Source: CAZMVY01 sp964617875
GTDB lineage: Bacteria > Planctomycetota > Phycisphaerae > UBA1845 > PWPN01
Assembly: GCA_964617875.1 (NCBI GenBank)
Contig: CAZUAI010000105.1
Location: 1 to 18,111, forward strand
Length of the DNA: 18,111 bases
Reading direction: 5' to 3'
Under the pieces are notes generated by a model. The model saw only the letters and a program-made list of their open reading frames with translations. It ran no database searches and was not told where the DNA came from. The translations under genes and the position numbers were made by a program. Positions 7,154 to 16,714 of this stretch are shown here, in pieces (the first letter of the stretch is position 1; each line of letters opens with the position of its first letter).

Positions 7154-9664
7154 CTACTGACAGGATGCCGCCCGGTTGGGCCCGTTGAAACACGCCTGCA
7201 CCAGCGTGAAATCCGCCAGATCGACGTCGTTGTCGGCGTCCGCATCCGCGACCGCGCACTCGAGCGGAAAGAGCGGCGGCCTGTTCGGCCCGTTGAAACA
7301 CATCTGCAGGAAGGAGAAGTCGCTCAGGTCCACGTCGCCGTCGCCGTCAAAGTCGCCCGGGATCGACGGCGCCGTCGGCCTCGCGCCCGCCTGCGACGAA
7401 TTGGGCCCCTCGCCGCCGAGGTTCGTTGCGGAGACGACGTAGTAGTACGTGACGCCGTTCGTCAGGCCGGTGTTCGTGTAGCTCGTGGACGCCACGCCGC
7501 CGGCAATGATCGCGTAGGGGCCGCCGGACGTGACAGACCGCTTGACGTTGTAGTTCGCGGCGCCGGCGGCGGCGTTCCAGGCCAGGGTAACCTTGCCGCT
7601 GCCCGGTGTCGCCGTCAGGCCGGTCGGTGCCGGCGGGGCCGGCGGCAGCGGCGTGGCGCTCGCCTGCGCCGAATTCGGGCTCTCGCCGGCCGCGTTGACC
7701 GCCGAGACGACGTAGTAGTACGCCGTGCCGTTCGTCACGCCCGTGTCCGTCCACGTGGTGGCCGTCACGTTGCCGGCGACCGTGCCGTACGGCCCGCCGT
7801 TCGCCGTCGCTCGCTTGACGTTGTACCCGGTCGCACCGGCGGCGGCGTTCCAGCTCAGCGTCACGCGCCCGTCACCGGCCGTCGCCACGAAGCTCGTCGG
7901 CGTGGCCGGCAGCGCCGAGGTGACCTCGATTCCGCTGATCTTCGGGTTGTTCGCGGAGCCCGCGTTGAACTGGACAACCACCTGGTCGCTAGCGTTCGCC
8001 GTGCAGAGGAAGGTCCGCGTGACCGCCTTGTTCGCCCCGCCCGCCGCCGCCACGATGTCGAAGTCCGTCAGGACCTGCGTGCCGTTGATCTTCACGTGGA
8101 ACTTGCGCTCGCCCGCGTTGCCGAAATAGATCTCCGCGAAGTGCAGGCGAACGTTGTAGGGCGTGCCCGCGGGCAGGTCAGGGAACGTGTACGTGAGTGT
8201 CGAAGTCGCCCATCGCTCCGACCGGTACACGGCCTGCGGGGCAGGGTCGGTCACGCCGCTCGTGTCGATCGTGGCGGTCGTGGCATAGGTGGACCCGCCG
8301 CTGGCGTGCGCATCGGAGGCGTAGGGCGCCGCCATGTCCCCGCCGCAGTTGACCGCGTAACCGCGCACCGGCACCGCCGTCGCCTGGTTCGAATTGCCGC
8401 TCTCGCTGTGGGCGTTCACCGCCGAGACGACGTAGTAGTACCGCGTGCCGGTCGCAAGGCCCGTGTCCGTATAACTGCTGGCGGTCGGCGTGGCGACGGT
8501 CGTGTATGGACCGCCGCCGACCGTCGCGCGTTTGACCTTGTAGCTGCTGACATCGACGCTCGCGGTCCATTTCATCTGCACGGCGGCCGGCCCCGCGGCA
8601 ACGGCCACCAGATCCGCCGGCGTCGAGGGCGGACCGGGCGGAGACGCCGTCGCCAGGTGGTTCGCCAGCCATGCCGCGACCGGCTCGAGATCGAAGGAGA
8701 ACCAGTCCCCCGTGTCACCGCTCTGGAAGAGCGTGCAGCCGATGACGTACGGGTCCTGCGAGATCTGCTGGTCGAACCACGTCAGCCAGTTCTGGTAGCG
8801 GGTCGCGGTGTCCATCCTCCAGCCCGGACCGCCGGGCGCCGTCTGGCCGTCCACGCCGCCTTCCGTCATGATCAGCGGCAGGTTGCTCAGGTCGGGATAC
8901 TGCTGCCGGAAGTAGTCGTAGTACTGCCGGTAGCGAAGCGAGTACCAGATTTCCTGCGTGATGTCGGTGCTGTAGGGAATCGTGTAGGCGTGGTAGCTCC
9001 AGCCCCCGCCGTAGCTCTTGCACGCCCGCAGCGCCGGCACGATCGTGTCGAGCACCTGGCGGACGTAGGCCGCCGTGCCCGGCGGGTTGCCGACCGCGAT
9101 GCTGAACGCGCACGGCCGAAACCCCGCGTTACCGATCAGCGGCGCGAGCGTGACCCAGAACGTGTTGTACCACTGCGCCTCCTGGATCGTCGCCCAGGTC
9201 GGCGTGCTGTCGCCCTCGTTGGGGCCCTCGACGTAGTCGATCAGCGCGCGGTCCGACGCCGAGAGTCCGTTGATCGGCGGCGCAAGCACGGTGTTCCAGA
9301 AGTCCTGCGCGCATGCGGCCGGGTCGTCCGTGATGCTGTAACGGCGCGGCGTGTAGATGCGAAGCACGAGCTTCCCGTCCGGCGTGCCGCTCTTGAACTC
9401 TCGCGCGGCGGCAAGCATGTTCCCGCCGACATCGAGGATCTTCAGCACGCGCGGGTGCGCGGCGACGATCTGTCGGGCGCCCGCGGTGTAATTGATGATC
9501 AGGTGCGCACTGAGCCGGCTGTAGCTCGGCGCCGCCCCCTGTGCCCGCCCGGGGCCGCAAGCCGCCAGACAACCGACAAACCCTACTGCAAGCAGACGCA
9601 ACCCATGCTTCGCCAGGGCTCGGCACGCAGGTTCGTGAGTGTGCTCGATCTCGGCCCGTTTCAT
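7154..9664 (-). CDS. Predicted lipoprotein: GH-like barrel, FN3, malectin-like, FN3, FN3, dockerin-like
   Basis: 836 residues. The signal peptide ends in a lipobox LAAC (C36), so the mature protein is probably lipid-anchored. Domains in order: a catalytic-looking barrel (about 48-340) resembling clan GH-A glycosidases, with GPNE (acid/base candidate E150) and MTEGG (nucleophile candidate E268); FN3 (346-431); a malectin-like carbohydrate-binding domain (432-585, with CGGD, YRSERW, YNVRLHFAE and FGNAGERKFHV); two more FN3 domains (586-672, 677-763); and a dockerin-type tail (768-836) with two calcium-loop motifs, DFDGDGDVDLSDF and DADADNDVDLADF, each followed by CFNGPNR. The likely job is binding and cutting a polysaccharide at the cell surface; the substrate is unknown and the GH family cannot be named by eye. 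The ATG at 9664 has GGAGG five bases upstream. An upstream in-frame start (9706) lacks this. Planctomycete proteins often carry such dockerin-like tails without cellulosomes, so a sorting or calcium-folding role is as likely as cohesin binding. Confidence 0.82.
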   Translation of the reverse strand: MKRAEIEHTHEPACRALAKHGLRLLAVGFVGCLAACGPGRAQGAAPSYSRLSAHLIINYTAGARQIVAAHPRVLKILDVGGNMLAAAREFKSGTPDGKLVLRIYTPRRYSITDDPAACAQDFWNTVLAPPINGLSASDRALIDYVEGPNEGDSTPTWATIQEAQWYNTFWVTLAPLIGNAGFRPCAFSIAVGNPPGTAAYVRQVLDTIVPALRACKSYGGGWSYHAYTIPYSTDITQEIWYSLRYRQYYDYFRQQYPDLSNLPLIMTEGGVDGQTAPGGPGWRMDTATRYQNWLTWFDQQISQDPYVIGCTLFQSGDTGDWFSFDLEPVAAWLANHLATASPPGPPSTPADLVAVAAGPAAVQMKWTASVDVSSYKVKRATVGGGPYTTVATPTASSYTDTGLATGTRYYYVVSAVNAHSESGNSNQATAVPVRGYAVNCGGDMAAPYASDAHASGGSTYATTATIDTSGVTDPAPQAVYRSERWATSTLTYTFPDLPAGTPYNVRLHFAEIYFGNAGERKFHVKINGTQVLTDFDIVAAAGGANKAVTRTFLCTANASDQVVVQFNAGSANNPKISGIEVTSALPATPTSFVATAGDGRVTLSWNAAAGATGYNVKRATANGGPYGTVAGNVTATTWTDTGVTNGTAYYYVVSAVNAAGESPNSAQASATPLPPAPPAPTGLTATPGSGKVTLAWNAAAGAANYNVKRSVTSGGPYAIIAGGVASTSYTNTGLTNGVTYYYVVSATNLGGEGPNSSQAGARPTAPSIPGDFDGDGDVDLSDFSFLQMCFNGPNRPPLFPLECAVADADADNDVDLADFTLVQACFNGPNRAASCQ
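7376..8629 (-). repeat. Three FN3-encoding modules with near-identical DNA segments
   Basis: The modules lie at 8629-8372, 7909-7649 and 7636-7376, with the malectin-like domain between the first and second. An 18-base string (plus strand GAGACGACGTAGTAGTAC) is identical in all three at 8425-8442, 7704-7721 and 7431-7448. It encodes the YYYVVS strand. The second and third modules are the closest pair, which suggests an internal tandem duplication. Confidence 0.8.
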
Positions 9665-9854
9665 CGACGCCTCCAACCAACGAGGCCGCACCGGCCCCGC
9701 CCGCATACTCTACTGTAGCCGCCCACACGGCGAGGAGGAAGGGGCCGGTATGCCGTTGGGCAGAAGGGCAGAGGTCCGGAAATGCATGTCGGGGGCTGCC
9801 TTTCGAGAGACCGCAGCGATCTCGGACAGACCGCACTCCGCAGCTCGCACGTCA

Positions 9855-9892
9855 GGACCTCGGCGGCGCCCGAACCCTGGCGGTCGAGGTCC
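9855..9892. repeat. Inverted repeat, 8-base perfect arms
   Basis: GGACCTCG (9855-9862) and CGAGGTCC (9885-9892) are perfect reverse complements around a 22-base GC-rich spacer. No T-run follows, so it is not a typical terminator. It lies about 190 bases upstream of the 7154-9664 gene. Confidence 0.55.
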
Positions 9893-9941
9893 GTCGATGG
9901 GCAATGGCACAGCGAGGTCTGGGCTCTGTTCGTGCCTTCGA

Positions 9942-9987
9942 CCCTCACCCCGGCCATGCGGCCGGACCTCTCCCTGCGAGGGGGAGG
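9942..9987. repeat. Dispersed-repeat-like palindromic segment
   Basis: The plus strand reads CCCTCACCCCGGCC, then a GCGGCCGG-type palindrome, then CTCTCCCTGCGAGGGGGAGG. CTCTCCCTGCGAGGGGGAG can fold on itself, and GGCCATGCGGCC pairs around TGCG-like bases. The pattern resembles a repeat commonly found between genes in many bacteria and often mis-annotated as short Ser/Pro/Gly/Glu-rich proteins. Confidence 0.5.
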
Positions 9988-10010
9988 AGACCCGCCCGCC
10001 TGCACGAGCT

Positions 10011-10054
10011 ACGACGAACGACAAACGACGGACAAAGGACGACAAATAACGGAC
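10011..10054. repeat. Degenerate ACGACAAA-type tandem repeat
   Basis: The plus strand runs through variants of one short unit: ACGACGA, ACGACAA, ACGACGGACAAAGG, ACGACAAAT, AACGGACC. The composition (A-rich, no long G/C run) differs from the surrounding GC-rich DNA. No protein is encoded. Confidence 0.6.
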
Positions 10055-10059
10055 CAGAA

Positions 10060-10100
10060 GGTGGGCGAACCCCCTCGACAGGCTCGGGGAACCGCCCACC
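10060..10100 (-). terminator. Stem-loop directly after the oxidoreductase stop codon
   Basis: GGTGGGCG (10060-10067) pairs perfectly with CGCCCACC (10093-10100). Inside, CCCC (10071-10074) pairs with GGGG (10086-10089) around TCGACAGGCTC. The stem begins at the base next to the TAG of the Gfo/Idh/MocA gene. No T-run follows on the minus strand, so it may protect the mRNA end or be a repeat unit rather than a true intrinsic terminator. Confidence 0.5.
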
Positions 10101-11432
10101 CTACGCGCCCCACCCCTTGCGATACGGCGGATCCACGTACGCGTTCGCCTCCGGCACGTTCGTCACCTTTGCGTTGCGGGCGTCCCATTCAAGACGCTTC
10201 CCCATGCGCACGGCGATGGCGCCGAGCAGGAACACCTCGGTCATCACGGCGGCGCGGCCGAAGTGGCTCATGTAGTCAAGGCCGAGGTCGCCCGACTTGC
10301 AGTTGCGGATCCACTCCTCGTGGTGGCCGGGCGAATCGGGCAGCGTCTTCGGCGGCCCCTGAAAGTCGGCGAAGTCCTTTTCCGGCAACAGCACGGCGCC
10401 GGCGCTGCTGGTCTTGGGCAGGTAGATCCGGCCTCGCTCGCCGACCAGGATGATGCCGTTGTCGGACAGGGGCTCTCCGTTGCCGAGTTCCCGCGGCGGC
10501 ATCTGCCCGCCGTCGTACCAGTGGAACTTGATCGCCGGCCGGCCCGGCCGTGCGGGAAAGTCCCAGCGGATGCGGCTCCATGCGGGGAAGGTCTCCTTGT
10601 GCGTGTCGGACACGTCCGCCTCCACCGCGACCGGGTCGCGCAGGTCCATCCCCCAGAACGCGGCGTTGCAGATGTGGCACGCCATATCGCCGGCGGGCCC
10701 CGTGCCGAAGTCGTACCAGCCGCGCCACTTTCCAGGGAGGTAGCACGGGTGATACGGACGCTCCGTTGCCACGCCCAGCCAGAGGTCCCAGTGCAGGGTC
10801 TTTGGCACGGGCGGCGTGTCGGTCGGGCGGTCGATGCCCTGCACCCAGATCTTGCCCGGGCGGTCGGTCCATGCGTGAATCTCACGGATCGGCCCGACGG
10901 GCTGCGCGCGGATCAACTCAACGGCGCGGCGCACCCCCGGCAAGGCGTTGCCGTTGTTGCCCATCTGCGTGACGACCTTCGCGCGGGCGGCGGCCTGGGC
11001 CACACGGCGGGCCTCGCCGATCGTATGCGTCAGAGGCTTCTCGCAGTAGACATGCTTGCCCAGCTGCAGGGCCGCCAGCGTGGCCGGCGCGTGGGTGTGG
11101 TCGGGCGTGCTGATGACGACGCCGTCGATCTGCTTGTGGAGCTTGTCGAGCATCCGGCGGTAGTCGGCAAACTTCTGCGCCTTCTCGTACTTCTTGAACG
11201 TTCCCGCAGCGCGGGCCTCGTCCACGTCGCACAGGGCGACGATGTTCGCCGAACGGACCTGCTCGACGTTGTGAGCGCCCTGCCCACCAACGCCGATGCA
11301 GGCGACGTTGAGCTTCTCGTTCGGCGAATCCGCCCTCGTTGCAGCCGGACGCCCGGCGATCCAGTAGCCGATCCCGATGCCCGCCGTGCCCTGAAGAAAG
11401 CGACGCCGCGTGGTCCTCCGCCTCGACTGCAT
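10101..11432 (-). CDS. Tat-exported Gfo/Idh/MocA family oxidoreductase
   Basis: 443 residues, normal for planctomycete members of the family. A twin-arginine signal TRRRFLQG (8-15) is followed by a hydrophobic stretch and a cut site near residue 34. The Rossmann fold starts with VACIGVGGQG (43-52), with the acidic end of beta-2 at D69/D71. TPDHTHA (109-115) and the catalytic-lysine motif EKP (131-133) are intact. The C-terminal half is of the bacterial GFO_IDH_MocA_C2 type and ends in the usual YRKGW. Family members oxidise or reduce sugars and cyclitols with NAD(P), and Tat-exported forms carry the folded enzyme with its cofactor to the periplasm. The substrate cannot be read here. The ATG at 11432 has AAGGAG about nine bases upstream. 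It stands alone between uvrA (215 bases upstream) and the repeat-rich gap downstream. Confidence 0.88.
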   Translation of the reverse strand: MQSRRRTTRRRFLQGTAGIGIGYWIAGRPAATRADSPNEKLNVACIGVGGQGAHNVEQVRSANIVALCDVDEARAAGTFKKYEKAQKFADYRRMLDKLHKQIDGVVISTPDHTHAPATLAALQLGKHVYCEKPLTHTIGEARRVAQAAARAKVVTQMGNNGNALPGVRRAVELIRAQPVGPIREIHAWTDRPGKIWVQGIDRPTDTPPVPKTLHWDLWLGVATERPYHPCYLPGKWRGWYDFGTGPAGDMACHICNAAFWGMDLRDPVAVEADVSDTHKETFPAWSRIRWDFPARPGRPAIKFHWYDGGQMPPRELGNGEPLSDNGIILVGERGRIYLPKTSSAGAVLLPEKDFADFQGPPKTLPDSPGHHEEWIRNCKSGDLGLDYMSHFGRAAVMTEVFLLGAIAVRMGKRLEWDARNAKVTNVPEANAYVDPPYRKGWGA

Positions 11433-11490
11433 GATTCGACACTCCTTGTACGGCTATTTCCGCTGGCACGCCCCATTCCCGCGGGTATTG

Positions 11491-11503
11491 GACCACCGTG
11501 GTC
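11491..11503. promoter_or_regulatory. 13-base palindrome upstream of the oxidoreductase
   Basis: GACCAC-C-GTGGTC is a perfect palindrome around one central base, about 60 bases before the oxidoreductase ATG. On the minus strand a TTGCAC stands just upstream of it, but no good -10 follows at normal spacing. The position fits an operator, though this is an inference from symmetry alone. Confidence 0.3.
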
Positions 11504-11593
11504 ACGCACGTGCAAGCCCTCATATACACGGCATGTGCATTATGGTGTCACCGCGTCCACGTCCACAGGACAGACCGATATCATGCTCTGCGG

Positions 11594-11612
11594 TGCGGGC
11601 TTGCAGCCTGCG
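11594..11612. repeat. Imperfect palindrome in the uvrA to oxidoreductase spacer
   Basis: TGCGGGCTTGCAGCCTGCG is an imperfect palindrome (GCGGGCT/AGCCTGC around TGC). It lies about 36 bases downstream of the uvrA stop. It could be an RNA hairpin after uvrA, but no T-run follows. It also resembles the GGCT-N-AGCC repeats common between genes in environmental bacteria. Confidence 0.35.
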
Positions 11613-11647
11613 AACACTCGCCACGCCCAACGGACAACGAACACACC

Positions 11648-14503
<2,856 letters not shown>

Positions 14504-14576
14504 GCTCCGCCGCCTTCCACGCCTTCCGGCAGACACCACGGGCCCCGTGCGATTTCCGACAACGCGCCAATCTCTC

Positions 14577-14605
14577 AGTCTAAGCCCTTTCGTTCGCCCG
14601 TTCAA
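14577..14605 (-). promoter_or_regulatory. Predicted uvrA promoter
   Basis: Minus strand: TTGAAC (14605-14600), 17 bases, TAGACT (14582-14577). Each hexamer matches 4 of 6 consensus bases with ideal spacing. It would give a leader of about 65 bases before the TTG start. Confidence 0.5.
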
Positions 14606-14617
14606 CCGGGAACGAAC
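14592..14617. promoter_or_regulatory. Inverted repeat over the uvrA -35, possible repressor operator
   Basis: Plus strand: GTTCG-CCCG-TTCAAC-CGGG-AA-CGAAC. GTTCG (14592-14596) mirrors CGAAC (14613-14617) and CCCG (14597-14600) mirrors CGGG (14607-14610), with two unpaired A residues. It covers the predicted -35. GTTC/GAAC half-sites are also the core of several LexA boxes, and uvrA is a classic SOS gene, so LexA binding is a reasonable guess. The spacing is not that of a box I know. Confidence 0.4.
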
Positions 14618-14667
14618 CGCAGCCCGCAGCACCTCGAACCCCAGCCGCGAGCGAGGCCCCCGGTGGT

Positions 14668-14696
14668 TTGCCCCGGCAGATCTCGCCGTGTATCAT
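14668..14696 (+). promoter_or_regulatory. Predicted rarA promoter
   Basis: TTGCCC (14668-14673), 17 bases, TATCAT (14691-14696). The -10 matches 5 of 6 and the -35 4 of 6 consensus bases. The start of transcription near 14703 leaves about 50 bases of leader before the rarA ATG. Confidence 0.5.
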
Positions 14697-14753
14697 GCCG
14701 TGCCACGTGTGCGGTCACGCGGGTCCGCGGGGCCCGGGGTGTCGGGGGCGGAT

Positions 14754-16133
14754 ATGGATCTCTTCACCGAACAGCGCAAGCAGGCATACGCCCGCGTGGC
14801 CCCGCTTGCCGTGCGGGTGCGGCCGCGGACCCTCGACGAATTCGCCGGCCAGGACCACTTCGTCGGCCCCGGCAAGCTGCTCCGGCGGATGCTCGAGGCC
14901 GACCGGCTCACCAGCGCGATCTTCTACGGGCCGCCGGGGACGGGCAAGACGACGCTCGCCCACATCATCGCCGCCATGACGAAGGCCGTGTTCGAGCAGG
15001 TCAACGCCGCCGCTGTTGGCGTCAAGGAGATCCGCGAGGTCATCGAGCGGGCGAAACAGCGGCTGGCCGGCTCCGGCCAGCGAACCGTCCTCTTCATCGA
15101 CGAACTCCACCGCTTCAATCGGGCACAGCAGGATGTCCTCCTGCCGGACGTCGAGAACGGCATCGTGATCCTTATCGGTGCCACAACGGAGAACCCGTTC
15201 TTCGCCGTCAACTCGCCGCTGGTATCGCGGAGCCAGATCTTCCAGTTCCAGCCCCTCGATGAGGCCGCGATCAAGGCCCTGCTCCGCCGGGCCCTGGCCG
15301 ACAAGGAACGCGGTTTCGGACACCTGCGGATCGACATCACCGACGATGCCATCGGCCACTGGGCAACCATGAGCGACGGCGATGCCCGCCGTGCCCTCAC
15401 GGCCCTCGAGATCGCCGTCCTGTCCCAGCAGAGCCATGCGGCCGGGTCCGACGGCGTGATCCGGATCGACCTTGCCGTCGCGGAGGAGTCCATCCAGCGC
15501 AAGGCTCTGGCGTACGACGGAACCGGCGACGAGCACTACGACACGGCCAGCGCGTTCATCAAGTCCATGCGGGGCAGCGACCCCGATGCCGCCGTCTACT
15601 GGCTCGCCCGGATGCTCGAGGCCGGCGAGGATCCGCGTTTCATCGCACGGCGGATCGCGATCTGCGCGGCGGAGGACGTCGGCAACGCCGATCCCATGGC
15701 ACTGGTCCTCGCCTCGGCGGCAGTCCAGGTGACCGAGTTTGTCGGATTGCCGGAGTGCCAGTTGCCGCTCTCGCAGGCCGCGATTTACATCGCCTGCGCC
15801 CCCAAATCGAACGCCTCGGCCATGGCTGTCTGGACCGCCCGCGAGGATGTGCGGGACAACCGCACCCTTCCGGTCCCCAGACACCTCCGCGACACACACT
15901 ACGGCGGGGCTGGGCGGCTCGGGCATGGCGAAGGCTATAAGTACGCCCACGAGTACGAGGGCGGTTTTGTGCAGCAGGATTACCTGGGCGTCGATAAAGT
16001 GTATTATGAGCCCACGGACCGAGGTCGGGAAGCCCAGTTTGCCGAGTTGCTCCGAACACGGCGGCAGCGAAACCCCGCTCCCGCGTCCCGGCCCACGGAC
16101 CGCGACAGGAGTGCCGGTGAAGAAAGAGCTTAG
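14754..16133 (+). CDS. rarA: Replication-associated recombination protein A (RarA/MgsA AAA+ ATPase)
   Basis: 459 residues. AAA+ clamp-loader-like ATPase that acts at stalled replication forks and binds SSB-coated DNA ends. The N-terminus MDLFTEQ... followed by APLAVRVRPRTLDEFAGQDH is the family pattern. Walker A is GPPGTGKT (59-66), Walker B VLFIDE (112-117), sensor 1 GATTENP (142-148), and the arginine finger lies in SPLVSRSQIF (R159). The C-terminal tetramerisation and MgsA domains contain SDGDARRAL, AFIKSMRGSDPDAAVYWLARM, EDVGNADP and the closing YGGAGRLGHGEGYKYAHEY. A basic, Pro/Arg-rich tail of about 25 residues follows the usual end. The ATG at 14754 follows a G-rich GGGGGCGG ribosome-site candidate. 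The 3' end overlaps the next gene by 17 bases. Divergent from uvrA, which makes this a DNA-maintenance locus. Confidence 0.93.
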   Translation: MDLFTEQRKQAYARVAPLAVRVRPRTLDEFAGQDHFVGPGKLLRRMLEADRLTSAIFYGPPGTGKTTLAHIIAAMTKAVFEQVNAAAVGVKEIREVIERAKQRLAGSGQRTVLFIDELHRFNRAQQDVLLPDVENGIVILIGATTENPFFAVNSPLVSRSQIFQFQPLDEAAIKALLRRALADKERGFGHLRIDITDDAIGHWATMSDGDARRALTALEIAVLSQQSHAAGSDGVIRIDLAVAEESIQRKALAYDGTGDEHYDTASAFIKSMRGSDPDAAVYWLARMLEAGEDPRFIARRIAICAAEDVGNADPMALVLASAAVQVTEFVGLPECQLPLSQAAIYIACAPKSNASAMAVWTAREDVRDNRTLPVPRHLRDTHYGGAGRLGHGEGYKYAHEYEGGFVQQDYLGVDKVYYEPTDRGREAQFAELLRTRRQRNPAPASRPTDRDRSAGEERA

Positions 16134-16683
16134 GGATCATCTTCGCGGGGTCCTTGCCGGACTGTCGCCGGCGGAAATCAAGGAACGGTCGCTCGCCGCT
16201 GCGACGCTCCTGTTTCAGCAGCCGGAGTACCGGAAGGCCGAGATCCTGATGATCTTCCTGTCGCTGCACAACGAGATCGACACGGCCCCGATCGCGCTGC
16301 GGGCCTGGCAGGACCGCAAGCGGGTTCTCGCCCCGAAGATCAGTTGGGACCAGCGGCGGATGCTGCCGATTCAGATCGATTCACTGTTCGACGGCATGAC
16401 GAGCGGGGCGATGGGGATCCGCGAACCGGCAAACGGCATGCCGATCCCCGTCAGCCTGATCGACCTGGTGATCGTACCGGGGCTCGGGTTCGATCTGCAC
16501 GGCAACCGGCTCGGCCGGGGGCGCGGGTTCTTTGACCGTTTTCTTGCGCACAAGGACTTCCGGGGCGTTTCGTGCGCCCTGGCGTTCGAGGACCAGGTGG
16601 TGGAGAATGTCCCCGCCGGGGAGCACGACATCCCGGTGGACATGCTCGTGACGGATAAGCAGGTACGGCGGTTCGGGCGGTAG
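16117..16683 (+). CDS. 5-formyltetrahydrofolate cyclo-ligase
   Basis: 188 residues, the usual size. Converts 5-formyl-THF to 5,10-methenyl-THF using ATP, which returns stored folate to the one-carbon pool. The N-terminal basic KKELR is the expected nucleotide-binding start. NEIDT (52-56), the signature PGLGFDLHGNRLGRGRGFFD (121-140) and DIPVDMLVTD (171-180) are present. In the signature the usual YYDR is FFDR. The start is GTG at 16117, with AGGA six bases upstream. Another GTG two codons earlier (16111) overlaps that ribosome site and is less likely. It overlaps the end of rarA by 17 bases in another frame, so the two are probably one transcript; a shared mRNA need not mean a shared function. 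Confidence 0.9.
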   Translation: MKKELRDHLRGVLAGLSPAEIKERSLAAATLLFQQPEYRKAEILMIFLSLHNEIDTAPIALRAWQDRKRVLAPKISWDQRRMLPIQIDSLFDGMTSGAMGIREPANGMPIPVSLIDLVIVPGLGFDLHGNRLGRGRGFFDRFLAHKDFRGVSCALAFEDQVVENVPAGEHDIPVDMLVTDKQVRRFGR

Positions 16684-16714
16684 CGTCGGACGGGTGGCAC
16701 AACGAGGTGCAACC

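Larger units (their letters stand above)
9665..10100. other. 436-base intergenic region made of palindromes and short repeats, no gene
   Basis: Open frames across this stretch are short, differ on both strands and show no family features. The sequence instead holds an inverted repeat with 8-base arms (9855-9862 / 9885-9892), a segment of CCCTCACCCC...CTCTCCCTGCGAGGGGGAGG type (9942-9987), a degenerate short tandem repeat (10011-10054), and a hairpin (10060-10100). I recall the CCCTCACCCC/CTCTCCC and CTCGACAGGCTCGGGG types as widespread intergenic repeats in environmental bacterial genomes. The upstream signals for the 7154-9664 gene must lie at its left side, but no clear promoter is visible. 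Confidence 0.65.

Noticed and set aside
5128..7245. Minus-strand open frame of 705 codons
   Set aside because: Antisense to the second TMTC-like gene; the low-complexity Arg/Gln/Glu-rich translation has no domain.
8096..9718. Plus-strand open frame of 540 codons
   Set aside because: Antisense to the modular lipoprotein and rich in Arg/Val/Asp from codon-complement bias; no family features.
9942..10100. CRISPR-like array
   Set aside because: The repeats are short, degenerate and of different types, without equal spacers, and no cas gene is nearby.
9541..10275. Open frames on both strands across the gap between the lipoprotein and the oxidoreductase
   Set aside because: They run through palindromes and tandem repeats and show no conserved motif or ribosome site. 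Short proteins of this kind are common mis-annotations of intergenic repeats.
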